64,000 nucleotides of DNA from Bacteroidales bacterium (GCA_024401335.1 JAKSLH010000001.1:124001-188000), one strand, 5' to 3'; counted from the first letter of the stretch, positions 43,301-58,300 are shown. The notes: generated by a model from the sequence alone, not told the origin. Program-made: numbers and translations.

Positions 43301-46300
43301 ACGATGAGGCTTCTCAGACTGCTAGCGCTACTTGGTTCACTTCCGACGATGTAACGGGCGCTGCTCCTGTTGATGAATATAGAAATAAACTGACTATTAC
43401 CAACTTGCCTGTCGGTTACTATAAGGTTAAGATTACCGACTCTGGCACTAAGAATAATGGCGGTAAGGTGGCTTACTACATCAAGGATGGTAAGAAGGTT
43501 TACTTCGATGTCGATGCTGAAAAGGCTAATATATCTAATGGTCAGATAACTGTTGGCGGTTCTTCTTACGATATCAACTATGGCAACTATGTCATTAAGA
43601 AGTTCCAGCTCGATAATAGCCAGGATATTACTTTCGGCGTCTTTACCGTTAAGGATCAGAGCTGCTATGGCGATGTTTACGATGGTTCTATCAAACCTGT
43701 CGTGACGACTATGGACGCTTCTAGTAAGCTTACTTATCAGTGGTCTGGACCTACTGGTATCATTACTGATATGACGGCCGATCATGAGATTACTAACTTG
43801 CGTCCTGGTACTTATACTTTGAAGGTGACTGATGCTCGCGGTTGCTCGGCTACTCATACCGAAGAGGTTAAGGCGGCTGAACAGATTGAGTTCTACCTCA
43901 ATGTTGAATCTGACCAGGCTGATAACGACATCTGTGATGTTGACCACCGTGTGATTCGCGTTTATCAAGATGAAGATCATAACATTAAGGGAGTTAAGGG
44001 TGGTAAGACTACAACACTTATCCCTTACTCTTATAGTTGGATAGGTCAGGGTAATGTGCGTTTCGAGACTTACGAAAAGAACCCTGATGGTACTTATGCG
44101 CTCGATGCTAGTGGTAATAAGATCCCCGTATTCACTGCTACTGGTATCAGCGAAGGCGGTGTTTATACTCTCTATGTGACCGACGCTAACTTGTGTACCG
44201 TTTCTAAATCTACAGTAGAACTCCATTCTTCTGTGACTATCGATGCGGTTAAGACCGACGTGTCTTGCAAGCTCGGTACTAACGGCTCTATCGAACCTGT
44301 TGTCGAGAAGGGTATGGGCAACTATAAGTATCGTTGGTATGTGCTCGATTCGTCATACTCTCTCAATGACCTTAAGGCTGATGTGCCTTCAAATACTAAT
44401 CCTGCAAGTGTCACTACTACTGCTAGTCATGAACTGGCACGTAGCGTTGTCGATGCTTCTGGTAATACGACTTCTGTTGTATTGCAGACTCGTACTGCTT
44501 CTGAACTTAAGGCTGGTAAGTATGCTCTCATAGTTACCGACTGGGAGAAGTCTGATTATACAGGCTGCTGCCATAACTACTACGCTGAATGGGAAATCAC
44601 TGAGCCTGATAAGCTCGAGGTGACTGCAACAGCTGTTGGCACTTCTTGCTTCGGCTTCTCTGATGGACGTATCAATGTCGATGTGGTTGGCGGTGTAGCT
44701 CCTTATACTTACACATGGCATTTGGGTACTAAGACTGTCGTGAATAATAGCGATAGATTCTCTGGATTGCCTGCTGGTACATATAGCGTTGTCGTTACCG
44801 ACGCTAATGGCTGTAGCACTGAAAAACTCGTGACTGTTGATGAAGCGGCTACTCTTGAGTTTAAACTGCTCTCTGACCAGTATGTTGACTGCGACGGTAT
44901 GAACGGTAAACTGAAGATCGACTTCGAAGATGATGATGTTGAGGCTTCTAGCGTCGATGGCGGTGTTCATTGGTTCTGGACTGGCCCTTCTGTCGGTAAG
45001 AATAGCGATGGCTCTGACCGCGACCCTAACGATGAACTTGAACTTGATAATCTGACTAGCGGTACTTATTGGGTTTATGTGACTCGCGATGGTGGTTGCT
45101 CTGTTTCACATAGCTACACTTTCAACGATCCTGTTAAGATCGAAAAGGATCAGTGCTCTATCGTTCCTAATAGATGCCCTGGAGCTAAGACGGGTATGAT
45201 TACTGTCGTTGTGTCTGGCGGCTCTGGCAATTATAGCTATCATTGGGAGGCATTTACAGATGCTACGTCAATGACTCCTCTCGATAATTCTGGAGCTAAT
45301 GATAATAACGGCGCTTATCAGGCTGGTCTCGCTGCTGGTTACTATAAGGTGACTGTGACCGATACTTCACATCCTCTGAATGATTCGTCAACAGGTACTT
45401 GTGATAAGGTCGAGTATTTCACTGTTACTAACCAGACTCAGCTCAATGTACATATAACTAATGGTGTTGAGACTTGTCTCGGCGATCATGACGGACAGAT
45501 TATCGTAACTCCTGAGGGTGGCTCGGGCAACTATATTTACTCTTGGTATGGTGATGGCGACGGCATTGTCGATGGACAGAAGGATCAGAATAACCTTGGT
45601 GTTGGCCACTATCAGGTTGTCGTTACTGATGTGATCAACCAGTGCTCTGCTACTGCTTCTGCCGAAATAGAGGGCTCTACATCGGTTCTCGATGTCGAAC
45701 TCGATGTGTTGACTCATGTCGATTGCTTCGGTGACAATAGTGGCGTGATTGCTGTTCATGCTGTTGGCGGTACTCCTGTCAGAAGCGATGTAGATCCTAC
45801 CGATCCTACTGTTTCTTCCGACTTCTATACCTATAAGTGGCAGCATAAGTCTGGATCTGAGGATTCCGATAATGGTACTACTATAAGCAACCTTATCGCT
45901 GGTACTTACAATGTAATTGTTACAGATAAGTGGGGCTGTAAGGTGTCTAGAAGTTATACTGTCGAAACTAACGATGAGATTACTTCTGAAGCTGTTCCTA
46001 CTCATATCATTAAGAATGGTGAGAATGCCGGCGCTATAACTATTAAGTCGGTTAATGGCGGTGTGCCTCCTTACGATATTAAGTGGTACGCAGGCCGTTA
46101 CTCTGATATAACAGCTTCTTCTACTCCTATAGCTACTTCTAATCCTTACTACATATCTGGATTGGCTATCGGTGATTACACTTATATTGTGAAGGATGCT
46201 AAGGGCTGTGAACACTATAAGACTATCAATGTTAATGATAATGGTGCTTTGCATGTCAGCGTTGATAAGACTGCCGATGTGTTGTGCTATGGTGAGACTA

Positions 46301-49300
46301 CCGGACGCATCGAGGTTCATGTCTTTAATGGCGCTGCTCCTTTCATCATTAAGGTTAATAATAACATTAAGACTAGTGAATATGAGGGTGGTATATATCT
46401 CCTTAATAACTTGGCGGCTGGCTTCTATACTATCGTGGTGACTGATAGTAAGGGTGCCGAATTTACCGCTACTGAGGAGATTCTCCAGCCTGAACATCCA
46501 CTTACATTCACCGTAACTCCTGATGTTAAGTGCTATGGTTCAAGAAATACTGACGTTACTGTCGAGGTGTCTGGTGGCAATCCTTTCGTCGATGGCACGA
46601 ATAAGTATTATAACTTTAAGAAGAATCTTGATGCCGATATAAGAGCTGATGTCGATGCTAATGGCGTGGCTCAGCACTCTTATAATTCTCTGGTTCTTGG
46701 CAACTATAGATTCTCTGTAACCGACGCTAATGGCTGTTACGCTGAAGAGTATGTTACTCTGGTTGAACACGACGAGATCGTTGTCTCTGAGGTTGTTCAC
46801 GAGGAGGTTAAGTGCAATGGCCAGCATACTGGTGAGATCGAGGTTAAGGTTACTGGCGCTACTAATGTTACCTATGAATGGACTTATACTCCTCCAACAG
46901 GTAATACTACCTACACAGCTCCTTCACCTGCCAACGGTAGCTCTATCACTAACCTCTATGCCGGTGATTACCATTTGAAGGTTACTGATAATGATACTCA
47001 CTGTGAGGTTGAGATGGATTACACGATAACTGAACCTGAGGCTATCGATGTAACTCCTACTAAGTTCGATATCACTTCTTGTTATGGTGACAATAGCGGC
47101 AAGATCAGAGTCGTTATGGCTGGTGGCGAAAAACCTTATACTGTTCGTTGTTACAATACTCTCGACCGTCCTGGCGCTACTGTAATGACCGATATATGGG
47201 CTAGCAATGTGACTTTCGATCATCTTGCTGCTGGTATCTATCGTGTCGAGGTGACCGACTCTTATGGCGTATGCACTTATATGAGCCCTGATATCGAGAT
47301 TATCGAACCTGTCGCTCTCAATATCGACTCGTTCGAGTCTCTCATCGGATGCGATGGTGATGGTGAAGCTACTATTAAGGTGTCTGGAGGTCGTTTGGTT
47401 GCCGGCAAGTCTGAATATATCTTGGTTCTTACTGGCGCTAAGCGTGAGACTAAGGAATTGGATAGTGACGATCCTGAATATACTTTCACCGATCTTCCTG
47501 AGGGTGATTATACTCTTACTGTTCGTGATAAGAACTCTACTACTCCTTACGCTTGTATGCTCCAGAAGCAATTCTCATTGAATAATCTTCATGTTGAATT
47601 GTCTAAGTCTGATCCTACTTGCGATGGTATCAAGAATGGCTCTATCATGACTACTGTTACAGGTAACATGGGCTCTACTACATTTAAGTGGCAGAGGAAG
47701 ATGGATGACGGCTCTTGGGAGGATCTGTCTGCGGTGACTAAGAATCTTACTTCTGTCGCTGAAGGCACCTACCGTGTGACTGTTACTGATAACGATGCTA
47801 AGCGCGGATGCAGTGTCGTAAGTAATGAAATAGTTCTTGTCAACAAAGTTGTTATCGCTGTTTCTGCTGCAATAACCGACGAACAGTGCTTCGGCGCTAA
47901 TAATGGTGCTATCACTAATGTTATTGTGAGCGGTGTCGATGATGAGGCTAATCTATCATTCAAGTGGACTGGTAGCAACTTTATGTCTACCGAACGTGCT
48001 ATTAAGGGCCTCGCTCCTGGTACTTACCTCTTGAAGGTTACTGATGCTTTGAGTGAATGTTCTATTACTGAGCCTTTCACTGTCAAGCCTGCTCCAGCTA
48101 AGGTTAACCTCGTTCTCTCTGACGAGATTGTCAATTGCGAACCTGGTGACGACTATAAGCATAAGATTACTGTCAATGTTAGTGGCGGTTCTCCTTTGAC
48201 GGTTCCTGACTCTAACGGAGCAGTTTATAAGTATGTTGTTAATGGTTCGTCTCGCGCTATTGTGTTGTCTCACGCTGATCACAATAACGGTGTCGAGTCT
48301 CGCACTCTCGAGGTTTCTGACGGCGGTCAATATACATTCATCGTTCGCGATGCTAACGACTGCGAGGTTACCGATGATATAAATGTTCCTTATCCTCTCG
48401 ATATCGTTGGCGTGGTGACTAACGTTACTTCTAATGGTAGCAAGCAGGGCGCTATCGACTTGACTGTGACTGGCGGATCTGGCTACTACACTTATCGATG
48501 GGTTAAGGGTACTGTATCTAACGGTACGTTTACTCCTGAGGCTTCTTCTACGTTCTCTTCGACTAAGGCTAACCTTTCTGGCCTCGCTGCTGGCTCTTAT
48601 AAGGTTACCGTTATCGATGCTGATCCTGCTCAGGCTGTCTCTGGTACTGCTTGTCAGATCGAGAAGGTGTTCACTATTACTGAGCCTACCGCTATTAAGA
48701 TCGAAGGTGCAGTGACTCACGTTACTTGCTTCGGCGATAAGAACGGACAGATTCGTGTTACTGTCGAGGGCGGTGTCGCTCCTTACTCTTTCGCTTGGAG
48801 TAATGGAATGACCGACCAGAATATTAAGAACCTCGATCATGGTACTTATACTGTCGTGGTTACCGACGCTAACGGTGCTAAGAAGGAGGCTACATTCTAC
48901 CTCCTCGAACCTGAGGAATTGAAGGTCGAGTTCGTTGAGGATGATATTGTTGATGTCAACTGTGACGGTGAGAACGGTAAACTCGCTATCAACATCTCTG
49001 GTGGCTGGAAGTATATGCTCGACGATAACGGACAGATTGTTCCTAAGACTGATTCTAATGGTGACGTTATACCTGGCGAATTTGAAGTCGAGGATCCTCA
49101 GTACGCTATCACTTGGTCTGGCGAACATTTCAAGCTTAACGACGAGAAGACGGTGGCTACTGAGATGACAAGTAAGGCTAATGGACTTTACTCTATTACT
49201 GTCCGTGATGCTTCTGCTGGTCGTGGCGGTTGCGCTGTGTCTAAGACATACGAATTCTTTACTCCTTTGCGCGCTACTGCTGTTCCTCATCAGGAGACTT

Positions 49301-52300
49301 GCGAAGGACAGAATAATGGTAGTATCGACCTCGCTGTTAAGGGCGGATCGGGTGAATATATCTACTCTTGGACTTATGATGGCGAAAACCAGGATGGTTG
49401 CGGATTGAACCCTACTATCGGTAGCCAGGATGGTCTGATAGCTGGTATCTACCATGTTACTGTTACCGACAAGAATAAGCCTGACTGCTTTATCACTGAG
49501 GCTGAGATGGGTTGGAATGGCGGCATCGTTGTTGACCGTCAGACTGAAATAAAGGTTATCGAATATATCACTGATGTGAAGTGCGCTGGTGAAAATAGCG
49601 GTGCTATTAAGCTTGGCGTGACGGGCGGATCTGGTAAATATGAGTATTTCTGGACTGGCGCTTGCTCTACTCTCGTGCCTACTTCTCGCGATCAGAACGC
49701 TCTTACTCGTGGTAATTATACCGTGAAGATTACTGATACTGTCCTCGGCTGCGAAGTTCTTAAGGAGTTCGCTGTCGGTGGTGCCGAATACTCTCTCTCG
49801 ATATCTGCTGTTCATGTGACCGACATTAACTGTAAGGGCGAGAAGTCGGGCTCTATAACTGTCGACGTCGAAGGTGGTATCCCTGAATATAAATATCAGT
49901 GGAGCGGCGAGATTGATGCTGCTTCTGTCTCGGCTGCTGTTGATGGTACTATAGATGGTCTTAAGGCTGGTAAGTATCAGGTTGTTGTTTCCGATGCTAA
50001 GGGCTGCTTGGTTAACTCTGGCGATATCGAGATTAAGGAACCTGTTCAGAAGCTGACGGCTGTCGTGATGTCAAAGATCGACGTTCAGGCTTATGGCGGT
50101 AGCGATGGTGAGGTTACTATTAAGGTTAGTGGCGGCACTGGTAGCTATAACTACGAATGGTCTAAGTTCGTACCTGCTACTTCTGCTACTGACACAGAAC
50201 CTGCTCACGACGCTTACTGGAATGATGCTGATCCTCTGCTCACTCCATTCGCTAATAAGAGCCATGCTGTCGGATTGACTGTAGGTAGATACCGCGTTGT
50301 TGTTACCGATGAGAATAACTGCTCGGTTGTCCTTGATGATATAATAATAACCTCTCCTGGTGAACCTCTCGAGGCTTATATCATACCAACTAATGTATCT
50401 CCATGTTATGGCGATAATAATGGTGCTCTCGATATTGATGTTACCGGTGGTGTGACTCCATATACTATATTCTGCCGTGATGGCGCTGGCGAGATAATCG
50501 GACAGGTTACTAATGCTAGCTCTCTCAATGTCTCTAATCTGGCTCCTGGCGCTTATACTGTTGAGGTTCGCGACGCTAATGGTAATTCTTGGACGGGCAA
50601 CGCGACTATCGTTGAGCCTGAATTACTCAAGCTTGAGAAGAACTGGAATACTGGCATGAATACTGATGTCTCTTGTTATGGTGAGACTGGTAAGTTCCAG
50701 CTTAATGTGACTGGTGGCGTTAAGCCTGATGGCGTATATCGTGTTGTGGTTTCTGGTCCTGGTGGCTACTATAAGGCTAAATATGGCGCTACCGACTCTG
50801 AATTCACTGGCGAATTTATATATGACGCTGTTAAGGCTGGTGTATATAAGATTACGGTTATCGATGATAGCAATAGTGATGGCAATTTCGATATCGCTAC
50901 CGATTGCTACTTGACTGATACTATCGTTATCCATCAGCCTGAAGCTTATGTCGAGCTCTCTAGAGTCGATCAGACCGATGGCTTCTATGTATGCCAGGGC
51001 GATGACGCTCAGATTAAGCTTGTGGTGTCTAACTGGGACTTCTCTAAGCAGCCTGATCTCTCTGTTGTGATTCGTAAGGATGACCTGGAGGGTGATGACT
51101 ACAATAAGGTGGTTAAGCTTGATAAGAAGACTCCTCTTGCTGTTAGCCTTAAGGAGGTATTCGGTGATGACGCTATCTATGAGACTTCTACTTTCCGTCT
51201 GATTAAGGTTTACGAGACTGACGGTGATGAGGATTGTCTGAGAGGTACTGTCGACGATGAGCCTGTATTGTTCGAGGTTCGTAAGCGACCTACTTCTTAC
51301 ATACATGGTGGTTCTGAGGGTACTTGCTTCGGCGAGACGGTTACTGCTACTGTCGATCTCACTTCTCAGAGCTCTAGTCCTGTATGGAACTTCGTGGTGG
51401 CTGCTAAGAAGGAGGATGGTACGGTTCTCGATAAGTTCACTATCGAAAATGTGACTTCTTCTCCTTATATCTTCAGCTATACTCCTGCTCAAGATCCTGC
51501 TCACGGTGGAGAAAAGTATATATTGACTGTTGAGTCATTGATCGATACTAACTGCTCGGCTATCGAAGAGGATATGAAGGGTAGTGCTGAATATAACTTC
51601 AACGACCTCCCTGTTGTTAGCATGTTCGGCAGTAAGACTATCTGCCAGAATAGCGAGGCTGATATATACTTCTTGATTAAGGAGGGTAAGGCTCCTTACT
51701 ATCTGACTTATGTGTCTATCGACGCGGATGGTCGAAAGCTTACTCAAACGAAGTTTGTGACTGAGGATGATATTTTGACTTCTCCTGCTACAGCTGAGGT
51801 GAATGGCAACCAGATGCAGTATAACTATAAGTTGACTGTTAAGCCGTTGTCTGAAACTTCTTATAGCCTCTACGCTTTCGCTGATGCTAATGGATGCTCT
51901 CCTGCTATACTCGACGGTGAGGTCACTTTCGCTGTTAAGTATCTCCCTGAGATTCCTTCGTCTATTGTTGGCGATGATCTTATCTGTCAGGGCGAAGCTG
52001 GTGTTGTCTACTCTGTTCCTGCCGTTCCTTATGCTAAGAGCTATGAATGGGAACTTCCTGAGGGTATGACTGTCATGGCTGGTGGCGGATCTAACACTAT
52101 TACTGTTAGAGTTGGTAAGAAGTTCGATAGCGGCGTTCTTAAGGTTCGCGGTATCAACGAATGTGGCGAAAGCCCTGAATGGCGTACTAAGCTGGTTTAT
52201 GCCGACTATCTGCCTGATGATCCTGGCTCTGTAGAGATTGGCTCTCAAGATTATGACGGCTCTATTATTGAAGCTAGAAAGGATGGCGATGTTTACCTCT

Positions 52301-55300
52301 TCTGCCAAGGTCAGAAGGATATAACTATTAAGGTGCCTACTATTAAGTATGCTACAACTTACGAATGGGATCTGCCTGCCGGATTCGTCGCAGAATATGG
52401 TGATGGCACTTCTACTCTCGTTGTATCTATCAGCGATATCGTAACTCGCCTTACTGGTGTGGTTAAGGTTAGAGGTGTTAACGCTTGCGGCTATGGTGAA
52501 TGGTCTCAGGAGATAAAGGTTGAGGTTAATCCTTTGCCTATCGTCAACGCTGGCGATGATATCGATGTCTGCGGCGATGCAACTACTCTTAACCCTTCTT
52601 CTACTCTGAAGACTGGTGAGACGGGCTTGTGGACTCGCGTTTATGGTGGCTCTGATTTCGGTAGCGGCGCTGTCGAGTCTGCCGACGTTAAGGCTAAGGT
52701 TTATAACTTGACTCAGGGCGACAATGAGTTCCAGTGGACTGTCACTACAGATAAGGGTTGTGTGATGTCTGATAGAATGGTTGTCCGCAATAATACGCTT
52801 AATGTCTCTGCTCACGTCGTGACGACTACTATCTGCGACGGACAGACTCAGCTTAGCGGTACTAATATCCCTGAGGGCTGTGATGGCGTCTGGTCTATCG
52901 TTAGAGATGATCAGGGCAATAATATCGGCTATGGTGAGTTCTCTAACGCTTATGTTCATAACTCTTATATCACTAACCTTAAGCAGGGTAAGACATTGGT
53001 AAGATGGACTCTTACTCAAAACAATTGCCCTTCTTACGCTGATGTTGAGGTATTCAATACTCAGCCTGATGCTCCTAAGGTTAAGATCGTTGATAAGTAT
53101 GGCAACTCTTCTCTCGAGGTTGACGATGAGAGCGATGTTTACCGCTTCGTCGTTTGTCCTGAGGATGACGATGACGACTTCTACGTTACTTTGATCGGTA
53201 ATACGCCTAACGCTACTCTGGTCGATGCTAATGGTGAACACCAGAGCCATATCTGGGAACGTCAGATCGGCGGTGGCGAAATGGATGACGAGACGAAGAC
53301 TTCTGTTAAGGTCTCTGGTTTGACTCCTGGCGATAATGTCTATCGTTATCAGATAAAGTACGGTAGCTGCACTCGTAGCATCACTGTCAATGTTTATAAC
53401 GCTAAGCTTGTTCTCCGCGCTGGTAAGGATGATTCTACTTGCGACGGCTCATATAAGTTGATGGCTACTCGCGCTGTGGGTGACCAGATGGGCCATTGGG
53501 AGACTGTTGGCGGCTCTACTGCTACCTTCGACGACGCTTCTTCTAATATAGCTGTCGCTTCTAATATGGGTAGAGGTAAGCAGACTTTCAGATGGATCGT
53601 TGTTAACGAGGGTTGCGAAAGCCACGCTGATGTTGTAATCACTAATAATAAGGTGACTTCTGCTGAATCAATGATACAGCATAAGACGGCTTATACTTAT
53701 TGCGAGAGCGACGACATAACTCTCGAACCAAGTGCTTTGGCTCAGGGTAATATCCTCGATAGTAGTTTTGAATCTGGTAGTTGGTCAACTATTAAGGGTC
53801 ACGCCGATTTCGAAGATAAAACAAGTCTTACTACTACTGCTAGGGGCTTTGATAGAGGCGAAAACACTATTAGATGGACTGTTAAGTCTAATGAAGGTGG
53901 TTGTGTAAGCTACTATGATGTGACTGTCAATAATAATGTTGTCGATGTTAATGCTGGTAAGGACTTTAATATCTGTACTAACTATACTACTCTTAATGCT
54001 GATGTCCCTGCTGTTGGAATCGGTGAATGGACGTTGGTTTTAGGCAAGGATGGTACAGCTACATTTGAAGATAGGACAGACCCTCATACTTCTGTTGGTG
54101 GTCTCGATTATGGCGATAATTTCTTTAGATGGACTGTTACTAACGGTGGCTGCGTTTCGGCTGATACGGTTGTGGTTACTAATAATATCCCTCAGCTCGA
54201 CTACTCTGGACGTAACGATACCAACCCTGCCGGTCCTGCAGTGATTGTGGGTAGAGGCGCTACTTCTGCCAACTTGAACGCTATACCTGTTCTTCAGGAA
54301 GATGGTAAGTATTGGGGTGAAGGTACTTGGATCCTTGTCGATGGTGGCGGATATATCGCTCCTGAGGAGAAACATAACCCTAAGGCTACTGTTACTAAGC
54401 TCGCTAGCGGTACAAGTACTTTCAAGTGGAAGGTTACTAAGGGTGAATGTCCTCTCGAGGGTATCACTACGGTTACTTATGGCGACGTGACCGACGCTAA
54501 TGCTGGTGATGACGATTATATCTGCGTTGACTACTATAAGCTCTCTGCTAATGGTCCTTTCAATGGTATCGGTCAGTGGCGTGTCGTTTATGGTAGCGGT
54601 GAATTCGATAACATGAAGGATCCTCAGACTACTGTTCGTGGACTCCAGAAGGGTAAGAATGTCCTCGAATGGAAGATTACTTACACTAACGAGGTTAAGA
54701 CTGATGAGGTGATTATTTGGAACCTCTCTGTGACCGACGCTTATGCCGGTGCCGATATGACCGACTGTATCTATAACGGCGATACTACAGATCCTTCACT
54801 TAAGCAGACTTATCAGCTCGAGGGTAATGTGTCTAAGGAAAATGATGCTGATTACACCGAAAGCGCTAAGCCTATTAAGATAGCTTACGAATGGACGGTT
54901 ATCTCGGGCGGTGGCGATGTTAAGCAGCATACCGATCGCCCTTACATCGCTACTGTTTCTCAGATGAAGCAGGGTGTTAATACTTTCTTGTACAAGATAT
55001 CTAATGGTGTCTGCGAAAGTACCGATACCGTGCTTATTACTAACGATGCAGCCGATGTGTCATGGCCTTGCGGTGTAGATAATTTGCCTTGTGAGACTTT
55101 GACTACCTGCGATGGTACTTCTCGACTCTATCCTAACTCACCTACTTATGGTGTCGGTGAATGGAAGGTTAGAAGTGGTCAGGGTCAGTTCATCGATAAC
55201 TATGTTTACGATTTGGGCCATGGCGAAAACGTATTGGCTTGGACCGTATCTACCGCTACTTGCCAGTCTTCTAAGGAAATCACTATCATGAATAATGAGG

Positions 55301-58300
55301 CTTCTAAGGCTGACGCGGGTATCGATGTCACTGTCTGCGGCTCTTCTAGCGTCTTGTCTGGTAGCAAGCCTCAATACTTCACTGAGGCTTACTGGGAACT
55401 TGTTAATGGTGGTGGCGACTTTATCGTTCAAGGTACTGAGGAGGATGAAAATCCTACATTTACTAATAGTAATGAGAGTGTTCATCTTACTTCGGCTAAT
55501 GCTAATGATGGTCACGAATACCAGATCGTTAAGGTTAGAAATCTTTCATTCGGTAGCAACCGCTTCCGTTGGGTGATTAAGAACCAGAACTGTACTTCTA
55601 CCGATGAGGTGGTTCTTAGCAATGTCTATATACAGGCTGTCCCTGGCGAAGTGGCTCCTCAGTGTTCTGACTCTATTAGACTGTCTGCTAATAATCCTGA
55701 ACCGGGTGTAGGTAAGTGGTCTATTAAGGCTGGATATGGTAGAGGCTCATTCGACGACCCTAACGATCCTAATACTATGGTTCGTAACTTGGGTAACGGT
55801 GAGAATACGCTGATTTGGACTGTCAAGTATCTCGAATGTCCTTCTGAGGCTGAAATAGTCGTTGTTAATAATAAGCCTAACGATGCTCATATCGTGGGTA
55901 GAACTCAGGCTCTCTGCGATAACAATTATACTGTTCTTACTGCTGATCCATTGGCTAACGTTGGACCTGATAGCGATTGGTACGAAACGGGTCTCTGGTC
56001 TATTGCTGAGGGTGGTGGACGTATCGTTGATCCTACTAATCCTACTACTCGACTTGAAGAAGTGCCATTCAATGTCAATGGTAATAGATATACTTGGACG
56101 GTTACTAGAACTTACAAGGATGGTATGTCTGTCTGCCAGTCTACCGACGACGTCGTTGTCGAATTCAATAAGGTTGACGCTCATGCTGGCGATGACGATT
56201 ATGTATGTTCTGATAGTTATATCCTGAAGGCTAGATCTGCTGGCGCTGCTGTCGGTGAATGGCGTGTGATGGGTGCCGCTTCTGCTGGTACTTTCGAAGA
56301 TACACACGATCCTTCAACTACGATATCTGGTTTGGCTCTCGGTAGGAATGTTCTTAGATGGACTACTAACTTTAAGGGCTGTGCCGACTACGATGATGTG
56401 GTTATCACTAATGGTAAGCCTAGCATACCTTACGCTGGTAGCGAACAGTCTGTATGTAAGGATGAAGTCGAACTTAAGGCTCGTAAGCCTGAAATAGGTA
56501 CCGGCTCTTGGAGCACCGTAGCTGGTCAGGGTAGCTGGAACGATACGAACATTTATGATCCATTCGCATTTATCGATATCGCGAAGGGTGATAACGTCTT
56601 CAGATGGTCTGTTGTCAACTCAACTGATATTACTCGTTATGATGAGGATGGCAACCCTGTTCCTGACGTTCTTGTCTGTGAACTCTACGACGATGTCGTT
56701 ATCCACAACCAGAATCCTTCTGAAGCTATCGCGGGTGACGATAACGCTGTCTGCTCTTCTGAGTATAACCTTAAGGCTGTCGCTCCTGTCTATGGCTCTG
56801 GTATCTGGACGATCGTCGATACTGGTGGTGGTAAGATCGATTCTCCTACTTCGCCTGAGACGGTCGTAACCGACCTCGCTTATGGTACAACAAGATTCCG
56901 CTGGACTGTAAGTGTCGATGGCAACTGCGCTAAGACTGATGAGGTGGTTGTTTATAACCTTAGCCCTACTAAGGCCGACGCTGGTCCTGATATCATGGAT
57001 TGTGAGACTAGCCAGATACTCGACGCTAACTCTCCAGTTAATGGTAAGGGTCACTGGGAGGTTGTCTCGGGTACTGTCAACGATGATTATGGTAACCTCT
57101 CATTCGAAGACCGTGATAACCCTCGTACTATGGTTTCTAACTTGATATTCGGTGAGAACAAGTTCTTGTGGGTTATCGATAATGTGGTTACAGAAAATGG
57201 CGTTACTTATAAGTGTACTTCTGTCGATACAGTAAGTATATGGAACCTTGTTCCTGACCAGGCTTATGCTAATAAGGATCAGGTTAAGTGCCGCAACTAT
57301 ACTCAGCTTAATGGTAATATACCTAGCGTAGGTAATGGCTCTTGGAGAGTCCTCCAGGGTAATGGCGTATTCGCCGACTCTACTTTTGCTAAGACGGCTG
57401 TTACTGAAATGAACTATGGTGAGAATATCTTCCGTTGGACTATTAAGGTGGGCGACTGCGAAACTCATGACGATATCGTTGTCGTTTGCCAGAAGGCTGA
57501 ACCTTATGCCGGCGAAAATGATGTTACTTACACTAACTCTTATCAGCTGAATGGTGGTAACCCTGGTAAGTTGAATGGCTTCTGGACTTACCTCGGATCT
57601 TCTGATGAGGTTCAGTTCGCTGACTCTTCTGACTATAGGACTTATGTGAACGGATTACAACGTGGTGTTAATACTTTCCGTTGGAATATCATTACTTATA
57701 ATGAGGATGGTACTCCTGACTGTGAGACTTATGATGAGGTGTCTATCGTATACAAGGTTGTCCCTGTTGCTGGATTCTCGGTTAGCGATACTACCGGATG
57801 TTTCCCTCTCACAGTTAGATTCACCGACGAAAGCCAGGAGGCTACCTCATTCAACTGGTCATTCGGTGATGGTACAACATCTACTATAAGGAATCCTAGC
57901 CATACATATCAGTTGCCTGGTAATTACCATGTCGTTCTTACGGTTCCTGGACCTGATGGCAAGTCTTCTGAGGCTGATCTGTACATACGTGCATACGAGC
58001 ATCCTATCGCTAGCTTCGATGGTACTCCTCAGTTGGTTTATCTGCCAGATGATAAGGTTTACTTCATGAACCATAGTATCGGCGCTAGCGAATTCCTCTG
58101 GTCATTCGGTGATGGTGGTACTTCTACCGAGAAGAACCCTTCTTACCAGTATGATATTCCTGGCCTCTACACTGTCAACCTGAAGGTATGGAATGAATAT
58201 GGTTGCGAGGCTGATACTACTAAGGAAAGTTTCGTTGAAGCGGTGCGTGGCGGCTTCTTGGTGTTCCCAAATACTTTCGCTCCTCGTAACGAATTGTCAG

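Noticed and set aside
30121..50965. SprB array as several separate genes or a misassembly
   Set aside because: The frame is continuous, units are diverged enough at DNA level to assemble, and no internal signal peptide or sorting domain is seen. Misassembly cannot be fully excluded without reads.
42553..53250. Very long antisense open frames (for example 42553-44226, 47956-49815, 51535-53250, minus strand)
   Set aside because: They lie wholly opposite the giant gene, have no family motifs, and are explained by its avoidance of TCA, TTA and CTA codons.
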